Assembly: GCF_018128065.1 (NCBI RefSeq)
Contig: NZ_CP072359.1
Span: 620,001 to 684,000, forward strand
Length of the DNA stretch: 64,000 bases
Reading direction: 5' to 3'
Source of the DNA: Prevotella melaninogenica
GTDB taxonomy: Bacteria > Bacteroidota > Bacteroidia > Bacteroidales > Bacteroidaceae
The notes below the pieces were generated by a model. That model searched no databases, was not told the DNA's origin, and was given only the letters and a program-made list of their open reading frames with translations. Shown here piece after piece: positions 10,550 through 20,086 of this stretch (position 1 is the stretch's first letter; the number at the start of each line of letters is the position of its first letter). The position numbers and the translations under genes were made by a program.

Positions 10550-12049
10550 CTATTTAATTGACAACTCTCGTATCACCTGATTCTTTGAATCGGCGACATA
10601 AACCGTACTTCCGTCTGCACTCACGGCGACACCCGTCGGCCAATTAAACTTGGCTAACTCGACACCACCATCTTGGAAACCTGCGCTCTGTGGTACACCA
10701 ATAGGTGTGGTAACACGTGCGTTCTTACCTTGAGTGGTATCAATCATACGAATACAGTGGTTACCAGAGTCGGCAATATAAAGCTTACCGTCCTTGGTGA
10801 AGGTCATCTGACGTGGGTAGCAGAACTTAGCGTTCTTCAACGCTCCGTCTTCCCATCCCTTACCTTCAGTTACGTTTACAGTACCGAAAGAAGAAATACC
10901 TGCGTATGGCTCACCTGCGTAAGTCAGAGAATCCTTGTCTGACAACTGGTCAACGTCAACATACCAAATCTGGTGTGCATCGGTGAATGAGATGAACAAA
11001 CGGTTAGGCTGTGTAGGGCTGAATGTACAGAAAGCATCTGAACCACCGTCTCCCTTAGGACCATCCTTACCAACACGTTTCAAGAGCAACTCTGCCTTAC
11101 GAGTCTTAGGATTAATACGGATGAGCTGCCCCTTAAACATCACAGAGTAAATCATCTGGTCATTCTTGTTAATCACGAAGCAATACTTCCAGTTTTTAGT
11201 ATCAAGGTTTGCATAACCGTTAGGATTGATGAACTGCTGCTTGTGAACAGCATAGCCCTGATCCTTCAACAGACTGTAATACTTACGTCCGTTATCGTCT
11301 GGTACATACACACCCTCATAACCATCAAGTGTTGAGTAAGCTGGTGCATTAATTTTCTCGTCTTGTTTACTATTCACCTGAAGAATAGACAACTGATCTC
11401 TCTTCAAGTCAGCTTTTAACACCATACCTCCGACATTCTCATTCTTCTCGTCACGGCATTCGATAAAAGCATCACTTCCATTAGCATTAAATCTATCATC
11501 AAATCTATGCTGTACGATAAAGATATTGTTTTCATTGTCAACACAAAGGTAACCCGGAGCTGAGAGGTTTGATGTCAACAGTTTGTCAATCTTTGTAGCG
11601 TGTGCATCACTTGTCTGTGTTCCAACAATTGTTGTAACAGCAGTCTGTGTGATGTACTTAAAGTCGCGGCTACCAGCACCCTTAATAGTGTCAGCACCGT
11701 TAGCACGTGTCACCTCAAGTTTGATGTTACGCTTGTAAGTCAAACCGGCTGGCACATAGCAATAAAGTTTCTCGCCATTAGATGATACAAGACCACCACG
11801 GTGGCGTCTGCCATCTTCGTCAACATACCAAAGTGCAAGACCTGTGGTATCAGTACCAAAGTTCTTACCAGTGATAATCATTGGGGTAGCAATACCACCA
11901 CTGTCGGGATAAAAGTCACTAATGACAATTGGTTGTGATGGGTCAAAAGCTGTACCAGCTGTGCCTCCTGTCTCTTTATCAGAGCAGGAAACCCATGCGA
12001 GCGAGCCCATCAAGACCATCCACAAATAAGATTTGAAAAGTCTCTTCAT
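10550..12049 (-). CDS. IPT/TIG and NHL-repeat surface lipoprotein
   Basis: A 499-residue lipoprotein, first gene of the SusC/SusD run. The signal peptide ends in a lipobox (AWVSC, Cys23). An IPT/TIG immunoglobulin-like domain (about 38-125, with IISDFYPDSGGIATPMIITG-type spacing) is followed by a six-bladed NHL-type beta-propeller (about 140-499) with repeated LYIADSGNHCIRMID and VYVADSKNQVIREL blades. Similar IPT-NHL lipoproteins accompany SusCD pairs and are usually considered cell-surface binding proteins. The stop lies 32 bases before the SusC start. No hydrolase motif was seen, so a binding role is inferred. Confidence 0.82.
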   Translation of the reverse strand: MKRLFKSYLWMVLMGSLAWVSCSDKETGGTAGTAFDPSQPIVISDFYPDSGGIATPMIITGKNFGTDTTGLALWYVDEDGRRHRGGLVSSNGEKLYCYVPAGLTYKRNIKLEVTRANGADTIKGAGSRDFKYITQTAVTTIVGTQTSDAHATKIDKLLTSNLSAPGYLCVDNENNIFIVQHRFDDRFNANGSDAFIECRDEKNENVGGMVLKADLKRDQLSILQVNSKQDEKINAPAYSTLDGYEGVYVPDDNGRKYYSLLKDQGYAVHKQQFINPNGYANLDTKNWKYCFVINKNDQMIYSVMFKGQLIRINPKTRKAELLLKRVGKDGPKGDGGSDAFCTFSPTQPNRLFISFTDAHQIWYVDVDQLSDKDSLTYAGEPYAGISSFGTVNVTEGKGWEDGALKNAKFCYPRQMTFTKDGKLYIADSGNHCIRMIDTTQGKNARVTTPIGVPQSAGFQDGGVELAKFNWPTGVAVSADGSTVYVADSKNQVIRELSIK

Positions 12050-12137
12050 AGAAATGGTTTAGTTAAATTGATTATTGTTTTTAATTAATATTTATTTCTA
12101 TAGGTAAATGTCAGTACACTTTATCTTCGTAGAGCGA

Positions 12138-12145
12138 CAAATTTA
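12138..12145 (-). promoter_or_regulatory. candidate -7 box for the SusC/SusD run
   Basis: On the minus strand this reads TAAATTTG, matching the Bacteroidota -7 consensus TAnnTTTG, about 90 bases before the NHL/IPT start. No TTG lies at the usual 19-21 base spacing; the nearest is 29 bases away. A missing -33 element is common at regulated loci, so this is only a candidate. Confidence 0.35.
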
Positions 12146-12454
12146 GATATTTATTTTAAGATATGTACTCGGTACAATTATTTATTAACAATATTTAATA
12201 GAAAATTGAGCTTAAGTTAGTCAGATTGAACAAGCAAGTGCAAAATTAGGCAATATTTTTATAAAAGCGTTAACTTTGATGATGCAAATTTATACTTTCC
12301 TCTTACGCAAATAAGTAATTGTTCAACAATCGGGTTTACTTTTCCATCATCGACCAAAAAGAGAGGGACAAGGTTTACAATTTAAATCCCAATCGCCCCT
12401 TGCAATAATAAAATTTTGTCCGTTTTTTTCAACTCTTCCTTTTCAATCTACGCT

Positions 12455-12555
12455 CTTTACGGTTTGAAAAGGGCGTTAAATACATCTGAAAAGGGCGTTA
12501 CTTGAAGGTGAAGTAACGCCCTTTTGAAGTCCAATTAAGCATCTTTTCTTGCACA
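12455..12555. repeat. composite intergenic repeat, copy 1 (variant)
   Basis: Contains two direct AAAAGGGCGTTA units (near 12466 and 12488) and one inverted TAACGCCCTTTT unit (near 12514), so that AAGTAACGCCCTTTT can pair with the preceding AAAAGGGCGTTACTT. A GCATCTTTTC motif follows. These share the key words of the copies near 19350, 37350, 46020, 59050 and 61140, but this copy has a stronger internal inverted repeat. Confidence 0.7.
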
Positions 12556-12826
12556 ATATCATAACAAACTGAACTACTGATAGTTACAGAGGCGAAGAAT
12601 AAAGGCTTTATTTGTGTTTTTAAAGGACTGACAACAGAAAATTATGTAAAGATAATTCAGAATCTTAAAAATGCAGACAGCATCAAAATCTTACTTTATT
12701 ATTATTTGATAAATACTTAGCCACAAACAAAACATAATTATAATAAAAGTTAAAAAACGAACCTCTACACTTTTGTATTATAATTAATTGTACATTTGTA
12801 CACAAATATGACTATACCTAAAAATC

Positions 12827-13516
12827 GTGAAACTTAAAATGAATATGAATAACTTAAAGCTTTTGATACTCGCTCTGTCATGCAGTTTAGTATTGTCTTG
12901 TTCGTCTACGAAAGACGTAAAAGACATGTATTTAGTTTTAGAGGTTGATACGACTGCAAAATATGAGCAATATGCATATGTTAATCAGGATGGGCAAACC
13001 GTTGTGCCTTATAATCGATACTTGCTGTGTTATACCGACACAATCCGTACTATTGGCTTTGTGTTTAAACCGAATGTCGGCTGTGTAGCTATCAACAAGA
13101 AGGGCAAAGAATTATTCAATGTATTTATGGCTAATAATGGGAATGACTACCCAAAGGATGGACTCTTTAGAATCTTAGATAAGAGCGGTACGAAGATGGG
13201 CATTGCCAATATGAAAGGACAGGTTATTGTCAAACCGAAGTATGATGCTATCTTCCCATACTATGAGGGATTGGCTGCTGTGGCAGTAGGTTGCAAGACA
13301 GTGAGACCACAAGACGACCCAGAGCACGAGTATGTTGTTGGTGGTAAGTGGGGATTTATTAATAAGCAGGGAAAAGAGGTTATTCCTTTGGAGTATGATA
13401 GTATTGCCAACTATCGTCACTTTGAGAATGGCAAAGCCCTCGTCTTAAAGGGCAAAAAGTTCTTTCATATAAACCATAGAAATAAAGAGTGTAAAGAAGA
13501 AAAGTCAATGCTCTAA
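12827..13516 (+). CDS. WG-repeat lipoprotein
   Basis: A 229-residue predicted lipoprotein with an N-terminal hydrophobic stretch and lipobox (LVLSC). The body holds WG-type repeats, clearest at GKWGFINKQGKEVIPLEYDS (about residues 169-188), with weaker versions before it (GMANMKGQVIVKPKYDAIF-like and an AYVNQDGQTVVPYNRY-like unit). WG repeats are beta-rich modules of unknown biochemical role, common in Bacteroidota surface proteins. The upstream start (MKLKMNM) is used; a start four codons later is also possible. It may be co-transcribed with the secreted protein that follows. Confidence 0.75.
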   Translation: MKLKMNMNNLKLLILALSCSLVLSCSSTKDVKDMYLVLEVDTTAKYEQYAYVNQDGQTVVPYNRYLLCYTDTIRTIGFVFKPNVGCVAINKKGKELFNVFMANNGNDYPKDGLFRILDKSGTKMGIANMKGQVIVKPKYDAIFPYYEGLAAVAVGCKTVRPQDDPEHEYVVGGKWGFINKQGKEVIPLEYDSIANYRHFENGKALVLKGKKFFHINHRNKECKEEKSML

Positions 13517-13692
13517 TTGCTCTCTCACAGATGAACAGATACAACGGAGGAACGCATTCAACTTATATCAGTTCAGACATTCTTAAGTATGCTGGCGGAA
13601 CACATTTCGAGGAATATTTTAATAATCGTGGAAATCCATATTCTGGAGAAACAGAATACCAAGGTGGATTACACTTACATAATGAAAGAATT

Positions 13693-14397
13693 ATGAAAAA
13701 GAGCTGTCTTTATTTATTTTTATTCTTGTTCGTCCAGACTATATCTGCACAGGTAACAGTGGAAGACATTGATACTACTGAGCTTTTTAAATGGAACCCA
13801 CCAACGATAGAAGGGAAATGCCAACAGCAAAACATCAGATTTAATATCAAACCTCCCTACACGCTGACAAGGAATAAAGGTTACGTTCCCCAACAACTAC
13901 CCTGTGCTGCGAAGGGATGTGTATTTAGAAAGCATATATTATATTCATATGCCAGCTTAGTCTATCAAGACAAGAACTGCGAGGTATATTTGAAAACATC
14001 GATTTGGAATGTGAATGGTAGTTCTAAAACAATTTCCCTCCCTACGGGCGGGAAAATGAGTGTGGATATCTATGGCTACATCAAAAGTGACCTGAAGTGG
14101 CAGGTAATAGGTGATACTTGTCTATATGCTGAACCATGCGAGGTTGACGAAATAAAGATGCTTTTAACAGATTATCCTGTAACACTTGCCAAAAAGTACT
14201 TTAATGCTGATTATATGCTAATGTACCCTATCGACACAAAACGACAGGAATGTAGAGGTAAGTTCACTCGTTGTCGTTGTGTGTTGATAGGAAAAGATTA
14301 CAGATTCATCTTTATGTATTTCTTCTTGACAGATGATAATGCCAAAGACCTTGATAAATATCTTGCGCAGTTGAAGGGTATGATATGGTTTAACTAA
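13693..14397 (+). CDS. secreted protein of unknown function
   Basis: A 234-residue protein. The ATG at 13693 is chosen because it opens a clear signal peptide (KKSC, then a leucine/phenylalanine-rich core, then SAQ cleavage site); the frame is open upstream to 13531. The mature part has several cysteines (for example KGCVFRK, NCEVYLK, RCRCVLIG) that could form disulfides. No family was recognised. It lies 176 bases after the WG-repeat gene on the same strand. Confidence 0.65.
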   Translation: MKKSCLYLFLFLFVQTISAQVTVEDIDTTELFKWNPPTIEGKCQQQNIRFNIKPPYTLTRNKGYVPQQLPCAAKGCVFRKHILYSYASLVYQDKNCEVYLKTSIWNVNGSSKTISLPTGGKMSVDIYGYIKSDLKWQVIGDTCLYAEPCEVDEIKMLLTDYPVTLAKKYFNADYMLMYPIDTKRQECRGKFTRCRCVLIGKDYRFIFMYFFLTDDNAKDLDKYLAQLKGMIWFN

Positions 14398-14470
14398 GAA
14401 GTTTTACCTAAAATAGATATGATGATGCACTTAATTTCTATTTGAAAGTAAGGGGGGTATAAAAAAAGAA

Positions 14471-14494
14471 ACGGCAGAGCAATTGCTCTTCCGT
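14471..14494 (-). terminator. candidate terminator hairpin
   Basis: Near-perfect palindrome: ACGG/CCGT outer pairs and AGAGCAATTGCTCT core with one mismatch between them. On the minus strand it is followed by TTCTTTTTTT, so it could stop transcripts from the fusion enzyme gene, about 700 bases beyond its stop. It may also block plus-strand read-through. Confidence 0.45.
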
Positions 14495-15116
14495 TATCTC
14501 CGAATAATCACCGTCTCACGACGATAATATTTCTACAATCTTTACCTAAAATATAACTAAAAACCTAAATCTATTACTAACCTAAACAAATCTTCTTTTT
14601 TGAATTATAATCCTGAGCAATCTTAAGTACCTATAAAGTCTAAAACCTTGTAACTAGATATGCTTCCCTTGAATTACAATGCAAAGGTATGGATAATATT
14701 CATATTATCAAAATTAAACGAGGAAAAATATTAATCTGTCGGTTAATTCTTGATATATATCAAAAACCACAAGAACTAACAGTCCCCTTTTGGACTTTGA
14801 ACTTTGCGGTTTGACTTTTTTATATTTTACTTTACCCACTGCGGTAATCATAATTGTAAATCTGGATTAAGTGTCTTTTCTCACAGACGACACAGATAAG
14901 CAGAAGAAACAGAACTCCCTCTTGCTTGACGTAACGCCCAGAGACCTAAAGGTCTTGGAACACACAGACTTTAGTTGACAGATTACTTGTAGAGACACAG
15001 GATGTACAATGTACAGAACTATTAGACAAAAAGAATAGTGTAAAAAGAATAAGTGAATGAGCACATAACGTGTTCACTTGTCTACCCATCAACTCCTTTA
15101 CTACTCAAAAGAAGCA

Positions 15117-15156
15117 TCCCCCCTCCCTACGAGGAAAGGGGTTGGAGGTGAGACCA
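15117..15156 (+). repeat. CTCCCC/GGGGTTGG palindrome element, copy 1
   Basis: Contains CCCCCCTCCC followed shortly by GGAAAGGGGTTGGAGGTG. It shares the GGGGTTGG(n)GG(n)G core with elements at 20690-20746 (reverse orientation) and 36428-36462. Confidence 0.55.
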
Positions 15157-15184
15157 GTGACTTGCTTGTTTGTGGGCTACTTAT

Positions 15185-18100
15185 CTATTCACCAACATGA
15201 CCAGTACGCTTCAAAACGCCCCACGTCTGCAATTCACCTTTGATAGCTTTGAGATAGCTCTTAAAAAGAACATAATACATAATCCAACGATAGAAGAAAC
15301 GCTGAAGTATTATCCACAGAAGTACCCATAACTGTTCGCCTTCAAATATGTAAGCCATAATTGACACACTTGCATCGATGACGAGGAAGATAAGGTAATA
15401 GAAGAAAATCTGTAAGGCGTTACCTGAAAAGAGGCCGAGCAGCATCAGCACATCGGCCAATGGCGAGAACGTTGGGATGATATATTGGAAGATGAGCATA
15501 TTAGGCATAGCCCAAAGTCCGAATCCTTTCTTGGAAGGAGCAAAGAGCGATGAGCGATGTTTCCAAAAGACCTGCATCACACCAAAGCACCAACGAATAC
15601 GTTGTTTTACGAACTGGCGGAGGGTCTCTGGTGCTTCCGTCATAGCCACGGCATAATTTTCGTTTTCAATGATATAACCATGTTCGTTGATACTCATTGT
15701 CAGGTCGCAGTCTTCGGCTAAGGTATCGGTGGTAAAGCCACCCACTTCCTCAATCACCTTCTTGCGGAAAGCCCCGATGGCACCCGGAACGACGGTTATG
15801 GCGTTGATATTAGAGTAAGCCATACGGTCGAAGTTCTGACTACTCGTATACTCGATAGCCTGCCAGTAGGTAAGCATATTTCGTTGGTTACCTACCTTTA
15901 CATTTCCTGCAACTGCTCCGATACGTTTCTCCTTATCAGCAATAAAATGCCTCATCAGTCGGCTCACGGCATCATTTTTTAGTTGTGTATCGGCATCAAT
16001 ACAAACAACATATTCTGCGGGGCAGGCAGCGACACCATAGTTAAGCGCAGAGGCCTTTCCGCCATTCTTCTTAGCAAGCACCGTGACCATATCATCATTG
16101 TCGAAAGCCGCACGCACACGTTCGAGCGTATGGTCCTTACTACCATCATCAACGAAGTAGATTTGCAGGTTAGGATAGTCCTGCTGTTTGAGAGCTGTGA
16201 TTGTGCGCACGACATTCACCTCTTCATTATAACCCGGTACGATGATTGCGACGGCAGGTGCTGTGGCAGCGTCAATCGGGGCATAGTGGCGTCGGTTCTC
16301 CACGCGTTTCTCTCTAATCATCAAGACATACATAAAGATTAGGCGCATCAACCCCAAGATGAGGAAGACCAGGAAGAGCGCAGTAAGGAAATCGGACACA
16401 TGGTAGATCATTTCTGCTAACCAGAGGTTTGTCTGCATCGCATAGTAAGCCTTCCCCTTGTTGATAGCTGGCATGAGGGTCTGTCGGTTCATTCTCAAAT
16501 ATTGTTCGAGAGAGATAAACTGGTAGCCTTCCTGCTGCAGTGTTTCTATGATACGAGGCAGGGCATTTAGGGTAGGCTTACGTGAGTTACCACCAGCATC
16601 GTGAAGCAGAATGATATGTCCGTCCTCATGGTGCACGCCATCGATGACACGCTGGTAAATCTGGTCAGCAGTGACATTCGGTTCCCAGTCGTTCGGGTCG
16701 ATAGATTCTCCGACGAAGAGATAATTCCGACGCGCTGCCACAATCATTGGCCATATCTCTTCATGCTCCGTTGGGTCAGCATCAGCATTATAAGGTGCAC
16801 GGAAGAGGATGGTGCTATGTCCAGTAACACTCTCAATGAGCATTCTCGTCAACTTCAACTCTGCATAAGAGCGGTCGTCAGAGTTCTCGATCATGTTATG
16901 ATGGGTAAAGGTGTGGTTACCAATGGTATGACCAGCGTCATAGACTTTCTTTACCAAGGGCAGGTTCTTCTCCATCTGCAGTCCTACCATAAAGAAGGCA
17001 GCAGGCACATTATACTTCTTCAGCGTACTTAGCACAGTGGGTGTCCAACGGCTGTCAGGTCCATCATCGAAGGTGATAACAAGTTGTTTGTTTTTACATG
17101 TTCCTAATCGTTGTATCGTATAGGTGGATGGGAGGGCATGATAATATTCCTCAGAGATAAGACGGTTATCCCTATCTATCATCACAGCGATGCGTCCAGG
17201 ATGAGGCTCTGACGTCACGCTGAGAACCTCACCAGCACCAACGAAGTTGACATCATCGGTACCATTGGGTTGCATCAGCTTCGCAATTGACATCCTTGCC
17301 ACGCTCTCCCATGACATATCTTTCCCATAGAAACGCCATATACGTTTGTCTTCTGTTCCCAATCGCCACAGACCAAAGCCTGCAAGATGGTATTCTGCGC
17401 CAAAGCGCATGATGTTAAAGGTGGTGGCGGCATCGGTAAAGAATACCTGATGAATCTTCCTGTCATCAGTGTTCTGATAAGAGAAGTTAAGGTTATAGGT
17501 GTCGTCATTGAACCTTACGTTAGCACCTGCATCCTGTGCGATAGCCATCGTCTGATCAAAGGATACAGTCGTTCCACCCTCCTTGTTAGCCCAGTCATAA
17601 CCATAGGTAGCCATACCAAGGACAATCTTGTCATTAGGAACATTCTTTGCAGCCCAGTCGGTAGCCTTTTCTACCCATCGTTGTGAGCTAACAGCACCCG
17701 GCTGACTTTCGATGTTATGTTCGTCGTAAGCCATGAGGAAGAGGTAATCGTTATATTTCGCCAGTTCCTGCATGTTATAATCTTCGTTGAAAGGGGCTAC
17801 GGCTTGCGTGACATAGAGTCCGTGCGCATGGAAGATGCGTGAGAAGTCTCTGACCAACTGGTTGAGTTGTTCGTTATCAGCAATGTTAAGTTCCTCTAAG
17901 TCAAGATTGACACCTGCAAAACCATATTGCTTACACCTTACAACCATCTCATTGATGAGTGCCATACGTTTCTTTTCGTCGCGCATGATACGCCCAATGG
18001 CTTCGGAATGGAAGTCGGAGTCATAGTTATTTGTGAGCATTGGGAGAATCGGAATTCCCACCCGCTGCATCAGCCGTAGTGCCTTTTTGTCAATCCGATA

Positions 18101-18586
18101 TTCCACCTTGTCGGTCTTAGGATTGATAAAGAACCACTCTGGCAACACCATGTTCAGATGTTTGATGTTATTCTTCAGAGAGATATAAGCATGCTTATCC
18201 CAGTTGACATACCATGCCGAACGGACACCGATGCGTGGGTCGTTCCACTCGCTGAAGTATTTCTGCGTCAGACCGTCTGCCTCCCCTATAAAACGTTGCT
18301 TCTTAATGGTGACCTTTGCATAGTTATTGTGCATCTTCTTCTCCTTAAAGAAGTCGCGAAAGGACTTATAAAGTTTTGCAGTCTTATTGTCTTTCGTATA
18401 AGCCGATGATGCTGATATCGCGTTTCGATAGTCGTGACGGAAAGGCATCTGTGGACTTCCTTCCAAGGCGAACATTGCTAAGAAAACGATTCCCAAGAGA
18501 GAGAGAATCGTTAGAATCACGCGTAAGGTCCATTTGAAATAACTCCAGCGCTGACGGGAGTCTGTTTGAAAAACTTGCTTGTTCAT
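15185..18586 (-). CDS. GH18-like / polysaccharide deacetylase / GT2 trifunctional fusion
   Basis: An 1133-residue membrane protein joining three enzyme types. An N-terminal membrane anchor (about 20-42) precedes a GH18-like barrel (about 100-440) with GFAGVNLDLEEL, where Glu231 is the likely acid of the DxxDxDxE motif and Asp229 is kept. A NodB deacetylase domain follows (about 495-690) with TFDDGPD (Asp507, Asp508) and a later HTFTHH metal site. Then come a membrane segment and a processive-type GT2 domain (about 785-1030) with DxD at 864-866 and QRIRW at 995-999, ending in more membrane helices. The start at 18586 has AAAAGGAACA just upstream and is preferred to one nine codons earlier. Making and trimming a beta-linked GlcNAc polymer is inferred from the domain set. 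Confidence 0.88.
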   Translation of the reverse strand: MNKQVFQTDSRQRWSYFKWTLRVILTILSLLGIVFLAMFALEGSPQMPFRHDYRNAISASSAYTKDNKTAKLYKSFRDFFKEKKMHNNYAKVTIKKQRFIGEADGLTQKYFSEWNDPRIGVRSAWYVNWDKHAYISLKNNIKHLNMVLPEWFFINPKTDKVEYRIDKKALRLMQRVGIPILPMLTNNYDSDFHSEAIGRIMRDEKKRMALINEMVVRCKQYGFAGVNLDLEELNIADNEQLNQLVRDFSRIFHAHGLYVTQAVAPFNEDYNMQELAKYNDYLFLMAYDEHNIESQPGAVSSQRWVEKATDWAAKNVPNDKIVLGMATYGYDWANKEGGTTVSFDQTMAIAQDAGANVRFNDDTYNLNFSYQNTDDRKIHQVFFTDAATTFNIMRFGAEYHLAGFGLWRLGTEDKRIWRFYGKDMSWESVARMSIAKLMQPNGTDDVNFVGAGEVLSVTSEPHPGRIAVMIDRDNRLISEEYYHALPSTYTIQRLGTCKNKQLVITFDDGPDSRWTPTVLSTLKKYNVPAAFFMVGLQMEKNLPLVKKVYDAGHTIGNHTFTHHNMIENSDDRSYAELKLTRMLIESVTGHSTILFRAPYNADADPTEHEEIWPMIVAARRNYLFVGESIDPNDWEPNVTADQIYQRVIDGVHHEDGHIILLHDAGGNSRKPTLNALPRIIETLQQEGYQFISLEQYLRMNRQTLMPAINKGKAYYAMQTNLWLAEMIYHVSDFLTALFLVFLILGLMRLIFMYVLMIREKRVENRRHYAPIDAATAPAVAIIVPGYNEEVNVVRTITALKQQDYPNLQIYFVDDGSKDHTLERVRAAFDNDDMVTVLAKKNGGKASALNYGVAACPAEYVVCIDADTQLKNDAVSRLMRHFIADKEKRIGAVAGNVKVGNQRNMLTYWQAIEYTSSQNFDRMAYSNINAITVVPGAIGAFRKKVIEEVGGFTTDTLAEDCDLTMSINEHGYIIENENYAVAMTEAPETLRQFVKQRIRWCFGVMQVFWKHRSSLFAPSKKGFGLWAMPNMLIFQYIIPTFSPLADVLMLLGLFSGNALQIFFYYLIFLVIDASVSIMAYIFEGEQLWVLLWIILQRFFYRWIMYYVLFKSYLKAIKGELQTWGVLKRTGHVGE

Positions 18587-19218
18587 TGTTCCTTTTCTAT
18601 TAGATAAAAGCAATAATTGTTATCCATAGACAAAGCCTTCTATAGATAAGCTGTGTGATTTTAAATTATGTTGTGAGGTATCTTCCAGTTATCTTTTTTC
18701 TTAGATATATGTACGAGAATGTAATCTGCTGTCTCAACTATAGGGTTGAGACCTCTCTCACAGATGTCATTATAGATATTACGAGAGGAAATGATAATTC
18801 GCCTATGCGTCTAAGAAAAGATGTTATCTTTCTATCTTCAATCTTGTTTCCTTCTTCCTGTGCTTGACACTGTTTTTATTTCTAACATCGAATCGGCTAT
18901 TTCAAGAAAGAGCAGTATGAAGAACAATTCTTCAAAACGACAAGAATCGTTGTGTTGTCTGCTAACTATCTTCAAGCTACCATAACAAAATCCTAATGCC
19001 ATTCAGGAAGATGGAAAGGACAAGGGGACCAAACTGTTACCACTGCAAAAATACAACTTTTATTATAAATACTATCACTTTCGGTGAAAATTGATTTATC
19101 CAAGATATGAAGTGGTGCGGCTATCCTCTGTTTCTCCACGCACCAGGGGGGCTTCTGTGGGTGGCAAACCTCGACACTCCATAAACCTCAGCACTCTTCG
19201 TCCCTCCGTGTGATAAAC

Positions 19219-19495
19219 TTTGAAATTGAGGTTTTAACTTTGAAATATTATTACAAAATATCCTATAAATAAACTCGGAAATAGGATAAAAACACATAAT
19301 TTCAGTCCCCTTATAAGTTTCTCACTATCAAATACTTGCGATATAGTTTTTTAAAAGGGCATTAATAAGGGTTCAAAAGGGCGTTAGTAAGGTCCTTAAA
19401 GGGCATCTTTTGCAAGTCAATTGGGCGTCTTTTAGAAACCAAAAAAGCATCAACGAATTTTCAATCTATAAATTTTATTTACAAAATAAGATAAA
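19219..19495 (+). repeat. composite intergenic repeat, copy 2 (full length)
   Basis: Begins with the ACTTTGAAATATTATTACAA box, then a variable spacer of about 100 bases, then the ordered words GGGCATTAATAAG, GGGCGTTAGTAAG, AAAGGGCATCTTTTGCAAG, AATTGGGCGTCTTTT and AAAAGCATCAACG, ending in TTTTATTTACAAAAT. The same order occurs in the copies at 37255-37505 (reverse) and 58905-59165. Confidence 0.8.
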
Positions 19496-19532
19496 AAGAC
19501 ATAGTAATATAGTAGTTCAGAAGCAAAGAACA

Positions 19533-19640
19533 AAACTACGAATTACGCGAATTACACGAATGATTACACAAAACTACGAATTACGCGAATTACACGAATG
19601 ATTACATAAAACTACGAATTATGCGAATTACACGAATGGT
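19533..19640 (+). repeat. 38-bp tandem repeat, about 2.8 copies
   Basis: The unit contains CTACGAATTACGCGAATTA followed by CACGAATGATTACA. The CTACG landmark recurs at 19536, 19574 and 19612, an exact 38-base period with few changes (one ACGCG to ATGCG, CACA to CATA). Its word TTCGTGTAATTCGTG recurs in reverse near 20850. Confidence 0.85.
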
Positions 19641-20078
19641 TGAATAGACAGGACAAGCAACTGATTAAGCACCTCGTTTACTCATAAAATTTTCTTGTTA
19701 AAAAAGAATATTCTTCAAGATATTCGCAATTATGCGTTCTTATTAAAAAGTCGTTTTCTCACGCATAATACGAAAGGACTGATATTCATGCAGCACAACA
19801 TAAAGAATTGAATGACAAACAAAGACACAGATGGTATGCAATGCCATTCTTTAATATTGAAGTTTTTATATCCTTGTATTTTACTCCCATTACTTGTTTA
19901 TAATTCATAGAATTTAGTTATCCTCCTCTTTTGAGGATAACCAGTTTTTATAGACTATTCAGAAGGATTTGTGGTAACATGTTGAACTTATTCCTCCCAA
20001 TGAATTTTAGGGTCTTTTTGTTAGAATTATTTAAAGAAAAATTTTTTGCAATTGAACATATACTGCACAATACAGTTT

Positions 20079-20086
20079 TATCTTTG
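20079..20086 (+). promoter_or_regulatory. candidate -7 box
   Basis: TATCTTTG matches TAnnTTTG. The nearest TTG (20052-20054) gives a 24-base spacer, longer than usual. It could drive the RteC-like gene with a leader of about 160 bases. Confidence 0.35.

Larger units (their letters stand above)
12050..12826. other. divergent intergenic region
   Basis: AT-rich spacer between the minus-strand SusC/SusD run and the plus-strand WG-repeat gene. It holds the candidate promoter at 12138-12145, one variant copy of the composite repeat (12455-12555), and a TACATTTG box at 12791-12798 that could drive the WG gene but lacks a well-spaced TTG. No credible coding frame was seen. Confidence 0.6.
14398..15184. 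other. intergenic region with hairpin and palindrome element
   Basis: No credible gene. It holds the hairpin at 14471-14494 and a CCCCTCC-type palindrome element at 15117-15156. The stretch 14640-14830 is AT-rich without clear signals. Genes on both sides converge here. Confidence 0.6.

Noticed and set aside
12771..12798. TTTTG and TACATTTG upstream of the WG-repeat gene as a full promoter
   Set aside because: The -7 box fits, but the spacer would be 15 bases, outside the usual 19-21, so only the -7 box is mentioned.
13531..13692. Upstream extension of the secreted protein, with YNGGTH/YAGGTH/YQGGLH words
   Set aside because: The clear signal peptide begins at 13693, so the extension would bury it. 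The repeated GG-T/L-H words are curious but too few to claim a peptide.
14867..15064. Minus-strand frame of 65 codons
   Set aside because: No family pattern, hydrophobic by composition, no promoter or start signal.
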